A DNA stretch of 13,303 bases from SIG598 sp045538015 (GTDB lineage: Bacteria; Bacillota; Clostridia; Oscillospirales; Acutalibacteraceae), in contig JAZSQO010000038.1 of NCBI GenBank assembly GCA_045538015.1, positions 1 through 13,303 on the forward strand, written 5' to 3'. The notes below the pieces were generated by a model that had not been told where the DNA came from, made no database searches, and saw nothing but the letters and a program-made list of their open reading frames with translations. Of the stretch, positions 5,474 through 13,303 are shown in pieces. Position 1 is the stretch's first letter. Each line of letters opens with the position of its first letter. Made by a program: the position numbers and the translations under genes.

Positions 5474-8400
5474 TTACGCCGCAAAGCTGCCATCGTTGAT
5501 ATAAGCGATTTCCGCCATGATGTCAAAAACATCTATGTCCTCGCCGCCAAGAATACATCCCGCCAGCAGATAGGCTCCAGACAGCTCCTCATCACCGTTG
5601 CCATGATCAATCATCATAAGCAGGTCAAACACATCGATTTCGCCGTCACCGGTTACATCGCCCTGTACAACTACGGTGTAGCTTTGATCGTTGATTGTAA
5701 CGATGCTGCCGGTTGCGGCAATGTCAGTTTCCTGACCGTCGGCATCTGTGATTGTCGCATTGATTCCCAGGGCGCTGTAGTGAGCAACGACATCTTCGGC
5801 GGAGGTGAATTCAGGGATGCCAACAATGAAGCCCGCCTCGTCAATGATCCAATCCGTATCCAGCACCGCAAAGCTCGCAACAATCGTTATGCCGCTCTCT
5901 GCAATGAACAAATATTCCGGATCCGATGAAACGAGCGCCCCGCCTATATACCAACCCTTGAAGTAATATCCTTCCTTCGGCTCGGCGGTTAAAGTTACTG
6001 TGGATCCATCGAAATATTGACCAGCACCTACAGCCTTACCCATCGTGTTATCATATTCTACGGCGATATTGTAAGGATAGGAAACTTTAGCAATGACTGT
6101 CTCCACCGCAAACGAAGATGTAGTAGGAAGCGAAATTGAGATGTACTGATATTGAGTTTCTTCCTGAATTGTTGCTGCACCATCACAAACATAGAACAGA
6201 CCATATTCATCTTCGAAATCTTCAGGAACAGCGGCAACACTCGAGAATGCAAACTTATATGTATCATCGGCCAGGTTGCTGATTTCATACACTCCATCGA
6301 TATATCTTACGACTACATCAGAGGATATGACTTTTCGTGCAGGCACATATATCTTGGTAGTATTACCCGCAAGATTAGAGTCAGATGCTTTCATCCTTAC
6401 TGCAAGGTGTTTTCCGTATTCTCCTGGCGAAAGAAGAATCTTCGAGCCGTTACAGGTAATCCAATCTTTGCCGTTGATACAATACTCATACGACGAGTCG
6501 AAGGATTCATTAGTGCACTCATTGATAAAATCAATGGTGACCGCCGGTGCATCAGCCCTGCCGTCTGTCTTTGTGATTGTTCCGAACAGCACATCTCGGT
6601 ATCCAAGAAGAAGCTCTTTGAGGTACAGATAGTATTCGTCAAGAGAGGCGTGGTTCGAGCCTAACCTATCGTTAAGAGTCTCAAGCGCTGCATCCTCATT
6701 TTCGAGTTCCTCTGCGATATCAATGTATGTCTGTTCGCCAATGATGCGCATCTTGATAAGATATTTAAGAGCTCGCAATTCTTTTACACTATCCGTACCG
6801 CTTAACAAAGCTTCTTTTCTGATGGGGATTGTTAATGCCGCGGCAACTCTAAGCTTTTCCAGCGCTGTAACAGACTCTTCCCATTGGAACATATAGTCCA
6901 GAACTGCAAATCCGGCTCGGATCATGTTGTATACTGTTGATGCTTTGAACCCATACGCTGTCTTAAAGTATTTGTCGCACAGAGAAATGGCAAACTTCGT
7001 CCCTTCTAATAGACCAAGACCAGCTATGCGCGGTATAAGCTCTTCAGCAAATGCCTCAGTTTGAGTCTTCAAGCCCGTCTCGAGAGCTTGCATAATTTTC
7101 TGCACCTCTCCATAAACCGTGCCATTAATATAAGGATGATCAAGAATGCAATTGAGCAAGAACACTGCCTCTTCGTACTGCGCGCAGATCATCATGAGCT
7201 CGCTTCTGAGCTTCTGAGCTTCGTTCCATGAGATTGCAATTCGATTAATTGCATCAAGAGCAACGCCCGCAACCTTAAGCTGATCCTTAACCTTGGCATC
7301 CATCAAGTTCCCAAGACCAGCCATATAGTCTCCGTCCTTATTCGCCCAGTCGTGAAGCAATCCTACCTTAACATACTCAGCTAATGCGTCACCACCAATA
7401 ATAACGATAGTATTTAAGAGTCTACGGCCAAAGGAATCGAGATCCTCGTTTTGCATGGAGGTTGCCATGGTTTTAATGTAAGTCGAGTTAGTCAGTGCTT
7501 CCGCTGTATATTGCACAACCCCCGGATCAAAGTTAGGATCATCCTTGTCAGGAAGCAACCCTCTAACCGTCAGCATAACCGCTCTTGTAACCGCAATATA
7601 TTTGTTATCTATATTGTTTGCTACCGCCTCGTCAAAAGCATCATCCTGCAGAAGGTCAAGAATCATCGCGCGAGTAATGTCTTTCGTCCTGTCATTTGTG
7701 AAGATTTCAAAGTCAAAATTCAGAATCAAATCGGAAATATCGTATAGTCGTTCTCCAAATTTTTTCACGAAGTCTTCATCATCCTCACTCGCCTGAACAT
7801 AATAAATGAAGTTATCATCGTTAATGACATACTGATACACGCTCCATACTTCTGCATCAGTTCTGATTCTATCAACCTTCTCATCAGCATCTTCAACACT
7901 GTAAAGATCCTTTTCAACCCAGTTGACCTGAACTTCAATGTCATACGCACCGGCAACCTCATATACCGCATTTTGCAGGTATGCTAAATCCGATGTGGTA
8001 ATCGAGTTATAACACACATATTCCTTTATGTATGTTTCCCCCGGCAAAAGCGTTGATAGCACTTCATCATCAGCAAGATAGTCAGCATGACCGTCACTGT
8101 TTCTGACTGATGTGCGCAACAGTTTAATTAGCTTGGAATCACCGTCCTCAGTGTCAATATCACCCTCCGCATTTCTTTCAAATACATCGATCGTATTCTC
8201 AATAATTTCAATCGATGGAAGATTTACATCAATATCGCTCTTATTGTAGAGACCAACATCAAAATACAATCCTCCGTAGGCAATATTATCATTAATATTT
8301 ACGATCATCTTCACTGCATTAAATCCGTGCACGCGAATAGCCTCTGTCGAAACAAATGTAGCACTTATATGTTCATCAAACTCAGAGAGTATTCCCGAAT

Positions 8401-11400
8401 AATTTGCAGAGAGATAGTATTCGCCAACAACATCACCTCGAAGAACCCAAGTGATAGTTTCGGTGGTCTGCCCCTTGATTTCAGCAATAGATACAGTTTG
8501 GCTGTTTTCAGATACCGCACTTTCAACTAATGTCAAACCTTCAGGTACATCCAGTTCGACTACATTGTCAAGCATACTGAACTCGCTTGCCGAATTATTA
8601 ATGATATGAAGCTTAACATTGAAGAATTCCTTCAGCGTTGACGCTCCTATGGGTGTTTCAAGGAACGCTATTGTGGCCTCCGACGAGAAATTGTAATTGT
8701 TGCCGCTGTTGTCCTTGTCCTTGGGAACATAGATGACAACGGGAGTTATCTGTACCGGCCTTCCGTCGGCAGTGTCAGCAATGGTTGGTGTTGCGATGGT
8801 CTTGCCTGTTGTTTCGTTGTACTTGAACGAGGTCTGTATGGATTGCTCGCCATAGGTCAGCGTAACATTAACGCTTACAAAGTACTGATTTTCCGGCTTG
8901 TTGGCATCGATTCCCGCGGCTTTGATCTCGTCAAATGTCATCCTTGTTATCTCAAACTGACCTTCGATCATTACATGGTGAACAAGGGTCATCGAGACGG
9001 CCGTTTCTTCACCGGCTCTTACAATAATATCTTTCTTTACGGGAAGCCACTCGTTGTCAGCGATAACACAGCCAACCGTATGCTTTCCAACCTCGGCGGT
9101 AAAAGACGCATAGCCGCTGCTGTTGGTGGTTTTGATTACCTGATGCTCTTCACCAAGGTCAAAATAAACCGGTGCGCCGGGAACCGCTCTTCCGTTTTCG
9201 TCAACAATCCGGATTTTGGCCTTACCCAGCAACGTTCTGTCTTTGACGGTAATTTCCTTTATACAGGTCGACTGATTGCCGTCGTCATCTACTACGGTCA
9301 GTTTGATCTTGTAATCTCCGATCTCAGAGTATCTGTGGACAGGTTTTCTGTCCGTGCTGGTTGTGCCGTCTCCGAAATCGAACAGATAAGAGACAACGGC
9401 GGAATTATCCGTTGACATGGACGCGTCGATTACATAGTCCACACCCACTTCCATTGTGGAGTCGCATGAAATGGCGGGTGTAGGTGCACTTCTGTCAGGA
9501 ATATCCACTGCGGAGGTCTCTATATACGATGTATTCCCGCAGCTGTCAACCGCTTCCACCTTGTAATAGTATGTAGTTTTTGCTATCGAAAGCTTATAGT
9601 CAACGCAGGAATACTGAGTCTGACCGGCAACGACCGAGCGCTCGGAAATGCGTGAATATGTGCCTGTTGCTCCGGTTTTCCGATAAACACGGTAACCGAT
9701 AAGGTCGTCGGTTTCCTCTCCGCTCCAGCTGACAAGCACACCTGCGTTATCGTACGCAGCGGAAGCAGTGTCCACGGTAGGAGGAGTACGATCTATTCTG
9801 TATTCCTTGACCACACTTTCGCTGCTGTTGCCGGACATATCATAAGCGGTTACACGTATATAGACCGTGTCTCCGTCATTGAATTCAGTGACCGGCACAG
9901 TTACGGTAATATTTTTATTATAGGAATTGATGTTGGTTGCTTCATAGAGCTTAGCGTACTGATCCCATGCCCCGCGATACTCAACCTTGATTGCCCGGAG
10001 CTTCTGATTGTCCGCAGCAGTAATGCTCAGTGTTTTGTAGCCCGCACCAAGCTTGCTTCCCGAGTCCGGGTAAATACCGCTAACTGTCGGTGTGATCGTA
10101 TCCGGAATTACGGTTGCATGAACAACAGAGGAGTACTGGCTTGTGTTGCCCGCCTTGTCATTCACAACCACTTTGTAATAATAAACCGTGTTCTCTGTGA
10201 CATTACGATCAAAGAAATTCAGGGCCGCGATTCCGCTCTGAAGCAGCGTATACGAACCGTTTTCCGCGGTAGCTCTGTAAACCGAGTACTTGTTCAGGTC
10301 AGCTTCAGCACCCTGAACCCACGATACCTCGATATATCCGTTGTATCCTTCTGCCATAACTCCTGTCGGAGCTGCAGGAGCGGTTCTGTCTATTTCGTGC
10401 TGAACAAGAGGTGCCGCAGCACTTGAATCGCTTTCATTACCTGCGCTATCAGTTGCTATCGCACGAACATATATGTACCCCTCTTCGTATTTGTCGAGAA
10501 GCATAGTATATGTTAAAGTTCTGGACGGGCTTATATTGTTATAATCGCAGGTATAGAAAGTAGACCATTCCGCAGCGTCCGTCGATGACTGGAGCACAAT
10601 GCGTGCAACATTATGCTCATCAGCGGCGGTTATCGACAGGTTAATGCTGCTCGAATAGCGGCCTGATGTCGGTCTGATTTTTGTAATTACAGGAGCTGTG
10701 GTGTCACTTAATGTGGTTGCAGTGATGTCAGCGGAGGGTGTACCTCTGTTGCCGTGTACATCATACGCGATAACCCTGTACACATATTCTGTTGCCGGAG
10801 TGAGACCGTAGAGATTTACTCCCACCGTCTTGCTTACGGTTGTGACCTTTGTGTAAGTTCCGTTAGCATTTTTCCTTTCTATCTGGAAGTAGCTTACATC
10901 ATTGTCAGCTACTTCATCCCAGCTCAGAGTGATGGTTACAGATGTGCTTTCATATGCAAGATTTGTAACCTGCTCCGGGCCGGTATTATCTATGCAATAA
11001 ACATAGGTAAGCGGATCGCTGGCATTTCCGGCGGCATCATATGCCAGACCCTTTACATGGATAATACCATCGGACAAGGTTGCCGTATTCAATTTTGCGG
11101 TAAAATTAGAAGAGTTAGCTTCCGCAAACTTCACCCAGCTTTCACCGTTATCGGAAGAATAATACAACTCGGCTTTTTTTACGGCAATATTGTCCTGAGA
11201 TGTAAGCGACACCGAAACATTACCGGAAATAAAGCTATTATTGCTTGGAGAGAATTTCACTACCACAGGCGGGTCCGTGTCGAGCTGCGGCGCGGCGGTT
11301 GATATAACGGACTCAGCGCCCACCTGCTCCATCAGGTCAATACCAACGATGTAATAGTGGTAATTCGTGCCATAGCTGACATTCTTGTCGGTGTATGTCA

Positions 11401-13303
11401 GTATATTTCGGCCGGAAATCTCCTTTATTAAAGTAAATTCGTCCTCAGTGTCACATTTTCGGTATATGCAATACCTCGTGGTATTGATCTCACTTGCGAT
11501 TGACCATGTGAGAACAATCTGGCCGATATCGCCTATGGCCACAAAATTAGCAATAGCCTCGGGGGGCAGATTATCAACATTAACCGTTTCGCTGGCCAGA
11601 CCTGTAACGCCATCGGGATCGGTCAGCTCAAACATTACGGTGTAAGCTTTGCAGTCAAGCTCCGAAGTATCCCAATACGCATGATACAGAACGCTGCCGC
11701 CGGATAAACCGGTGCACTCGGTAAGGTCATCGCCAATCTGAACCTTGTTATCGCCGTCGACATAATAGAATCGTCCCACAGAACCGGCGATATTGTTAGT
11801 GTCGTTGGCAACAGCGTACAGATTACCGTTAATCTTTCCGATCAGATTCGAGGTGTAGTCGGTGTAAATGTCTGTGGCAACCGGTGCCCTCGTGGTGACA
11901 TCAACGGACATTGCAATGTTCTCTGTTCCTTTCTCGGTATGTGCAGAAACAGAGTAAGTGTATTTTTGGTTTACTGACAGACTTTCGTCAATAAAATACG
12001 GCTCAGCAACATCCGCAATGCGTACTCCATCCCTATACACATAATACCCGGATTGATCTTTTCCGACAGCGGGATCCCATGATATTTTCGCCGAGAGACT
12101 ATATACATAGTCAGCGCGCAATCCCGTTACATAATACTCGGAAGCATCCGACGAGAAAGCAACTGTGCCGGGGACATACTTCTGCCATGCAGTTTTGTAA
12201 GCTTCAAGGCACTGCGGCTGAGTATAAATTACTGACAAGCCAGCAAGGCTGCCGGTTCCGAAGAAGTTGGAAATATACGACGAAGCAGAGGAGTTTGATA
12301 AGGTCGGAACCTTTTTTGCGAGGAATGAAATTGCGGAAACGGAGGAACAGCCGTAGAACGAGGGATAGCGGCCATTATTTCGGTCTATTGTTCCGTAAAG
12401 GTTCGTTACCCCGGAACCGACTACGATCTGCGAAAAACCGCTGCAATTATAAAACGCACCATCGCCTATGCTTGCAACGCCGGTCGGAATCACAAGCACA
12501 CCGGACAAATTGCTGCAGCCGAAGAACACGGCGGACTCAACAACAGACAGCCCGTCAGGAAGGGTCAGCTCTCCGTCAAAACCGCTGCAATTCTTAAAGG
12601 CACCACTTCCTATCGAAGCAACGCTGTCCGGAATAGTAATGTCTCCCGACAAGGATTTGTTTCCTTCGAAGGCAGATCTGCCTATGCTTGTTACTGTTTC
12701 CGGAATAATAAGATTGCCGTTTATTGACGAGCAGTTGCAGAATGCGTTGTCTCCAATGGTTTCCAGGCCGGAAGGAAGCGTAAGTTTGCCATTGATTCCA
12801 CTGCATCCGTAGAAAGTGTAAGGTTTAATCGCGGTCACTCCGGAAGGCACAACAAGGTCACCGGTCAGCGATGTACAGCCATAAAAGGCGTACTGCCCCA
12901 GTGTTGTCAGTTTTTCGGGAAGGTTAAATGAGCCGCTTAATCCGCTGCAATTGAAGAAAGCGCAGATTCCAATGTCTGTAACTTCTTCGGAAATATTGAT
13001 ACTTGTCAAATTGGTGCAATTATAGAAAGCGTAATCTCCAATGCTGGTAATATGCTCGGGAGTGGTCATCTCGGTCAGGCCAATACAATTATAGAAGGCA
13101 TAATTTCCGATGCTCGTTACTTCGCCATCAAAAATTACTTCCTTTATCGAAGACGCATAATCATACCACGGAACCGCGGAGAAGGAGGCCCAATCGGTCA
13201 TTGCGCCTGTACCGGATATGGTAAGAACACCATCATTGCTGAGCATCCAGGAGAGATCGTCTCCGCAAGCACCCTGGCCGATATGGGTGCAATGTACGGT
13301 GGC
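5474..13303 (-). CDS. Giant secreted multidomain protein with LRR, FN3, PKD, InlB-type repeat and dockerin (5' end outside window)
   Basis: The frame is open to the right edge, so at least 2609 codons are present and the true start and signal peptide lie outside. The ATG at 13246 is internal: the 19 codons before it read on as GACGDDLSW into MLSNDGVLTISGTGAM, the usual lead of BspA-type leucine-rich repeat proteins. Domains in reading order: leucine-rich repeats (~13144-12320), five fibronectin-III domains alternating with Ig-like domains and joined by D-x-T-x-P linkers (~12160-9485), a PKD domain (~9480-9230; FDFGDGTTSTDRKP), a carboxypeptidase-regulatory-like module (~9235-8960), CARDB-like beta modules (~8950-7950), a helical region (~7910-6570), more beta modules, an InlB-type repeat (~6086-5868; GYYFKGWYIGG), a pre-dockerin segment and a dockerin (5662-5477; GDVTGDGEIDVFD). 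No catalytic domain is recognised, so an adhesin or surface structural role is likelier than an enzyme. It heads the visible operon, 14 bases before the cohesin-like gene. Confidence 0.93.
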   Translation of the reverse strand, partial: ATVHCTHIGQGACGDDLSWMLSNDGVLTISGTGAMTDWASFSAVPWYDYASSIKEVIFDGEVTSIGNYAFYNCIGLTEMTTPEHITSIGDYAFYNCTNLTSINISEEVTDIGICAFFNCSGLSGSFNLPEKLTTLGQYAFYGCTSLTGDLVVPSGVTAIKPYTFYGCSGINGKLTLPSGLETIGDNAFCNCSSINGNLIIPETVTSIGRSAFEGNKSLSGDITIPDSVASIGSGAFKNCSGFDGELTLPDGLSVVESAVFFGCSNLSGVLVIPTGVASIGDGAFYNCSGFSQIVVGSGVTNLYGTIDRNNGRYPSFYGCSSVSAISFLAKKVPTLSNSSASSYISNFFGTGSLAGLSVIYTQPQCLEAYKTAWQKYVPGTVAFSSDASEYYVTGLRADYVYSLSAKISWDPAVGKDQSGYYVYRDGVRIADVAEPYFIDESLSVNQKYTYSVSAHTEKGTENIAMSVDVTTRAPVATDIYTDYTSNLIGKINGNLYAVANDTNNIAGSVGRFYYVDGDNKVQIGDDLTECTGLSGGSVLYHAYWDTSELDCKAYTVMFELTDPDGVTGLASETVNVDNLPPEAIANFVAIGDIGQIVLTWSIASEINTTRYCIYRKCDTEDEFTLIKEISGRNILTYTDKNVSYGTNYHYYIVGIDLMEQVGAESVISTAAPQLDTDPPVVVKFSPSNNSFISGNVSVSLTSQDNIAVKKAELYYSSDNGESWVKFAEANSSNFTAKLNTATLSDGIIHVKGLAYDAAGNASDPLTYVYCIDNTGPEQVTNLAYESTSVTITLSWDEVADNDVSYFQIERKNANGTYTKVTTVSKTVGVNLYGLTPATEYVYRVIAYDVHGNRGTPSADITATTLSDTTAPVITKIRPTSGRYSSSINLSITAADEHNVARIVLQSSTDAAEWSTFYTCDYNNISPSRTLTYTMLLDKYEEGYIYVRAIATDSAGNESDSSAAAPLVQHEIDRTAPAAPTGVMAEGYNGYIEVSWVQGAEADLNKYSVYRATAENGSYTLLQSGIAALNFFDRNVTENTVYYYKVVVNDKAGNTSQYSSVVHATVIPDTITPTVSGIYPDSGSKLGAGYKTLSITAADNQKLRAIKVEYRGAWDQYAKLYEATNINSYNKNITVTVPVTEFNDGDTVYIRVTAYDMSGNSSESVVKEYRIDRTPPTVDTASAAYDNAGVLVSWSGEETDDLIGYRVYRKTGATGTYSRISERSVVAGQTQYSCVDYKLSIAKTTYYYKVEAVDSCGNTSYIETSAVDIPDRSAPTPAISCDSTMEVGVDYVIDASMSTDNSAVVSYLFDFGDGTTSTDRKPVHRYSEIGDYKIKLTVVDDDGNQSTCIKEITVKDRTLLGKAKIRIVDENGRAVPGAPVYFDLGEEHQVIKTTNSSGYASFTAEVGKHTVGCVIADNEWLPVKKDIIVRAGEETAVSMTLVHHVMIEGQFEITRMTFDEIKAAGIDANKPENQYFVSVNVTLTYGEQSIQTSFKYNETTGKTIATPTIADTADGRPVQITPVVIYVPKDKDNSGNNYNFSSEATIAFLETPIGASTLKEFFNVKLHIINNSASEFSMLDNVVELDVPEGLTLVESAVSENSQTVSIAEIKGQTTETITWVLRGDVVGEYYLSANYSGILSEFDEHISATFVSTEAIRVHGFNAVKMIVNINDNIAYGGLYFDVGLYNKSDIDVNLPSIEIIENTIDVFERNAEGDIDTEDGDSKLIKLLRTSVRNSDGHADYLADDEVLSTLLPGETYIKEYVCYNSITTSDLAYLQNAVYEVAGAYDIEVQVNWVEKDLYSVEDADEKVDRIRTDAEVWSVYQYVINDDNFIYYVQASEDDEDFVKKFGERLYDISDLILNFDFEIFTNDRTKDITRAMILDLLQDDAFDEAVANNIDNKYIAVTRAVMLTVRGLLPDKDDPNFDPGVVQYTAEALTNSTYIKTMATSMQNEDLDSFGRRLLNTIVIIGGDALAEYVKVGLLHDWANKDGDYMAGLGNLMDAKVKDQLKVAGVALDAINRIAISWNEAQKLRSELMMICAQYEEAVFLLNCILDHPYINGTVYGEVQKIMQALETGLKTQTEAFAEELIPRIAGLGLLEGTKFAISLCDKYFKTAYGFKASTVYNMIRAGFAVLDYMFQWEESVTALEKLRVAAALTIPIRKEALLSGTDSVKELRALKYLIKMRIIGEQTYIDIAEELENEDAALETLNDRLGSNHASLDEYYLYLKELLLGYRDVLFGTITKTDGRADAPAVTIDFINECTNESFDSSYEYCINGKDWITCNGSKILLSPGEYGKHLAVRMKASDSNLAGNTTKIYVPARKVISSDVVVRYIDGVYEISNLADDTYKFAFSSVAAVPEDFEDEYGLFYVCDGAATIQEETQYQYISISLPTTSSFAVETVIAKVSYPYNIAVEYDNTMGKAVGAGQYFDGSTVTLTAEPKEGYYFKGWYIGGALVSSDPEYLFIAESGITIVASFAVLDTDWIIDEAGFIVGIPEFTSAEDVVAHYSALGINATITDADGQETDIAATGSIVTINDQSYTVVVQGDVTGDGEIDVFDLLMMIDHGNGDEELSGAYLLAGCILGGEDIDVFDIMAEIAYINDGSFAA
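9485..12160 (-). repeat. Alternating fibronectin-III / Ig-like domain array
   Basis: Five fibronectin-III domains begin near 12155, 11560, 10975, 10375 and 9780, a period of about 595 bases (~198 residues). Each shows W-or-T-W strands and YxVYR or YCIYR motifs, and each of the first four is followed by an Ig-like domain ending in Y-D-x-x-G-N-x-S or similar. Linkers repeat DTDPP, DNTGP, DTTAP, DRTAP, DRTPP. This is protein-level repetition of a stalk, not a DNA satellite. Confidence 0.8.
12320..13144 (-). repeat. BspA-type leucine-rich repeat array
   Basis: About 10-11 units of ~23-25 residues follow the pattern SIGxxAFxNCxxLxxxxxIPxxV, with AFYNC, AFFNC, TFYGC, AFCNC, AFKNC, VFFGC and SFYGC at regular steps. 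One unit has EGN in place of NC. These repeats are known in surface adhesins of anaerobes and protists. The array may start further right, outside the window. Confidence 0.9.

Noticed and set aside
8843..9415. Plus-strand open frame of 190 codons
   Set aside because: It lies antisense within the PKD and beta-module part of the giant gene, has no convincing ribosome site or family, and the minus strand has clear domains. The same holds for 10754-11302, 12079-12597, 5429-5929 and 6152-6664.
12320..13144. Regular repeats as a CRISPR array
   Set aside because: The repeat is coding, imperfect at DNA level, and matches leucine-rich repeat units in frame; there are no unique spacers between identical repeats.
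13244..13246. ATG as the start of the giant protein
   Set aside because: The frame stays open for 19 more codons to the window edge and those residues (GACGDDLSW) belong to the conserved lead of BspA-type proteins; no signal peptide follows this Met.

Overview
The window reads as a surface-protein locus of a low-to-mid GC Gram-positive anaerobe, most likely a gut or rumen Clostridia of the Ruminococcus/Oscillospiraceae kind. The clues are Gram-positive signal peptides, a sortase-type C-terminal signal, BspA-type leucine-rich repeats, a C-terminal dockerin, a cohesin-like domain and strong purine-rich ribosome binding sites. The genus is an inference. No rRNA, tRNA, CRISPR array, integrase or complete insertion sequence was seen.

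Layout (the seven linked genes and the eighth gene are all on the minus strand, so they read from right to left). 13303-5474 is the 3' part of a giant secreted protein: at least 2609 codons, still open at the window edge. It carries leucine-rich repeats, alternating fibronectin-III and Ig-like domains, a PKD domain, beta-rich modules, a ~440-residue helical region, an InlB-type repeat and a terminal dockerin. Then come a secreted cohesin-like protein (5459-4569), a membrane-anchored protein (4576-3980), two paralogous small secreted proteins (3929-3408 and 3389-2856), a second membrane-anchored protein (2854-2327) and a sortase-type wall-anchored protein (2330-1623). Spacings run from 8 bases of overlap to 50 bases, so this is probably one operon. 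A hairpin at 1580-1616 is its likely terminator. A separate cytosolic gene (1505-255) follows with its own probable promoter. The left edge, 1-254, holds only a possible 3' end of a plus-strand gene and a near-perfect palindrome; 119-254 shows nothing convincing.

How the genes may work together (inference): the dockerin of the giant adhesin-like protein could dock on the cohesin-like domain made by the next gene. That protein ends in a domain, here called EWG after its E/S-W-G-x-M-E-F motif, which recurs as the whole mature body of the two small secreted proteins. Two paralogous membrane proteins and one wall-anchored protein complete the set. This could be a cell-surface assembly in which EWG proteins form a layer or fibre carrying the cohesin, which in turn displays the giant protein. 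The arrangement resembles WxL/Csc surface clusters of lactobacilli and enterococci in logic, but I see no sequence match to WxL, DUF916 or DUF3324. The EWG family and the paired membrane proteins are the best candidates for an undescribed system.
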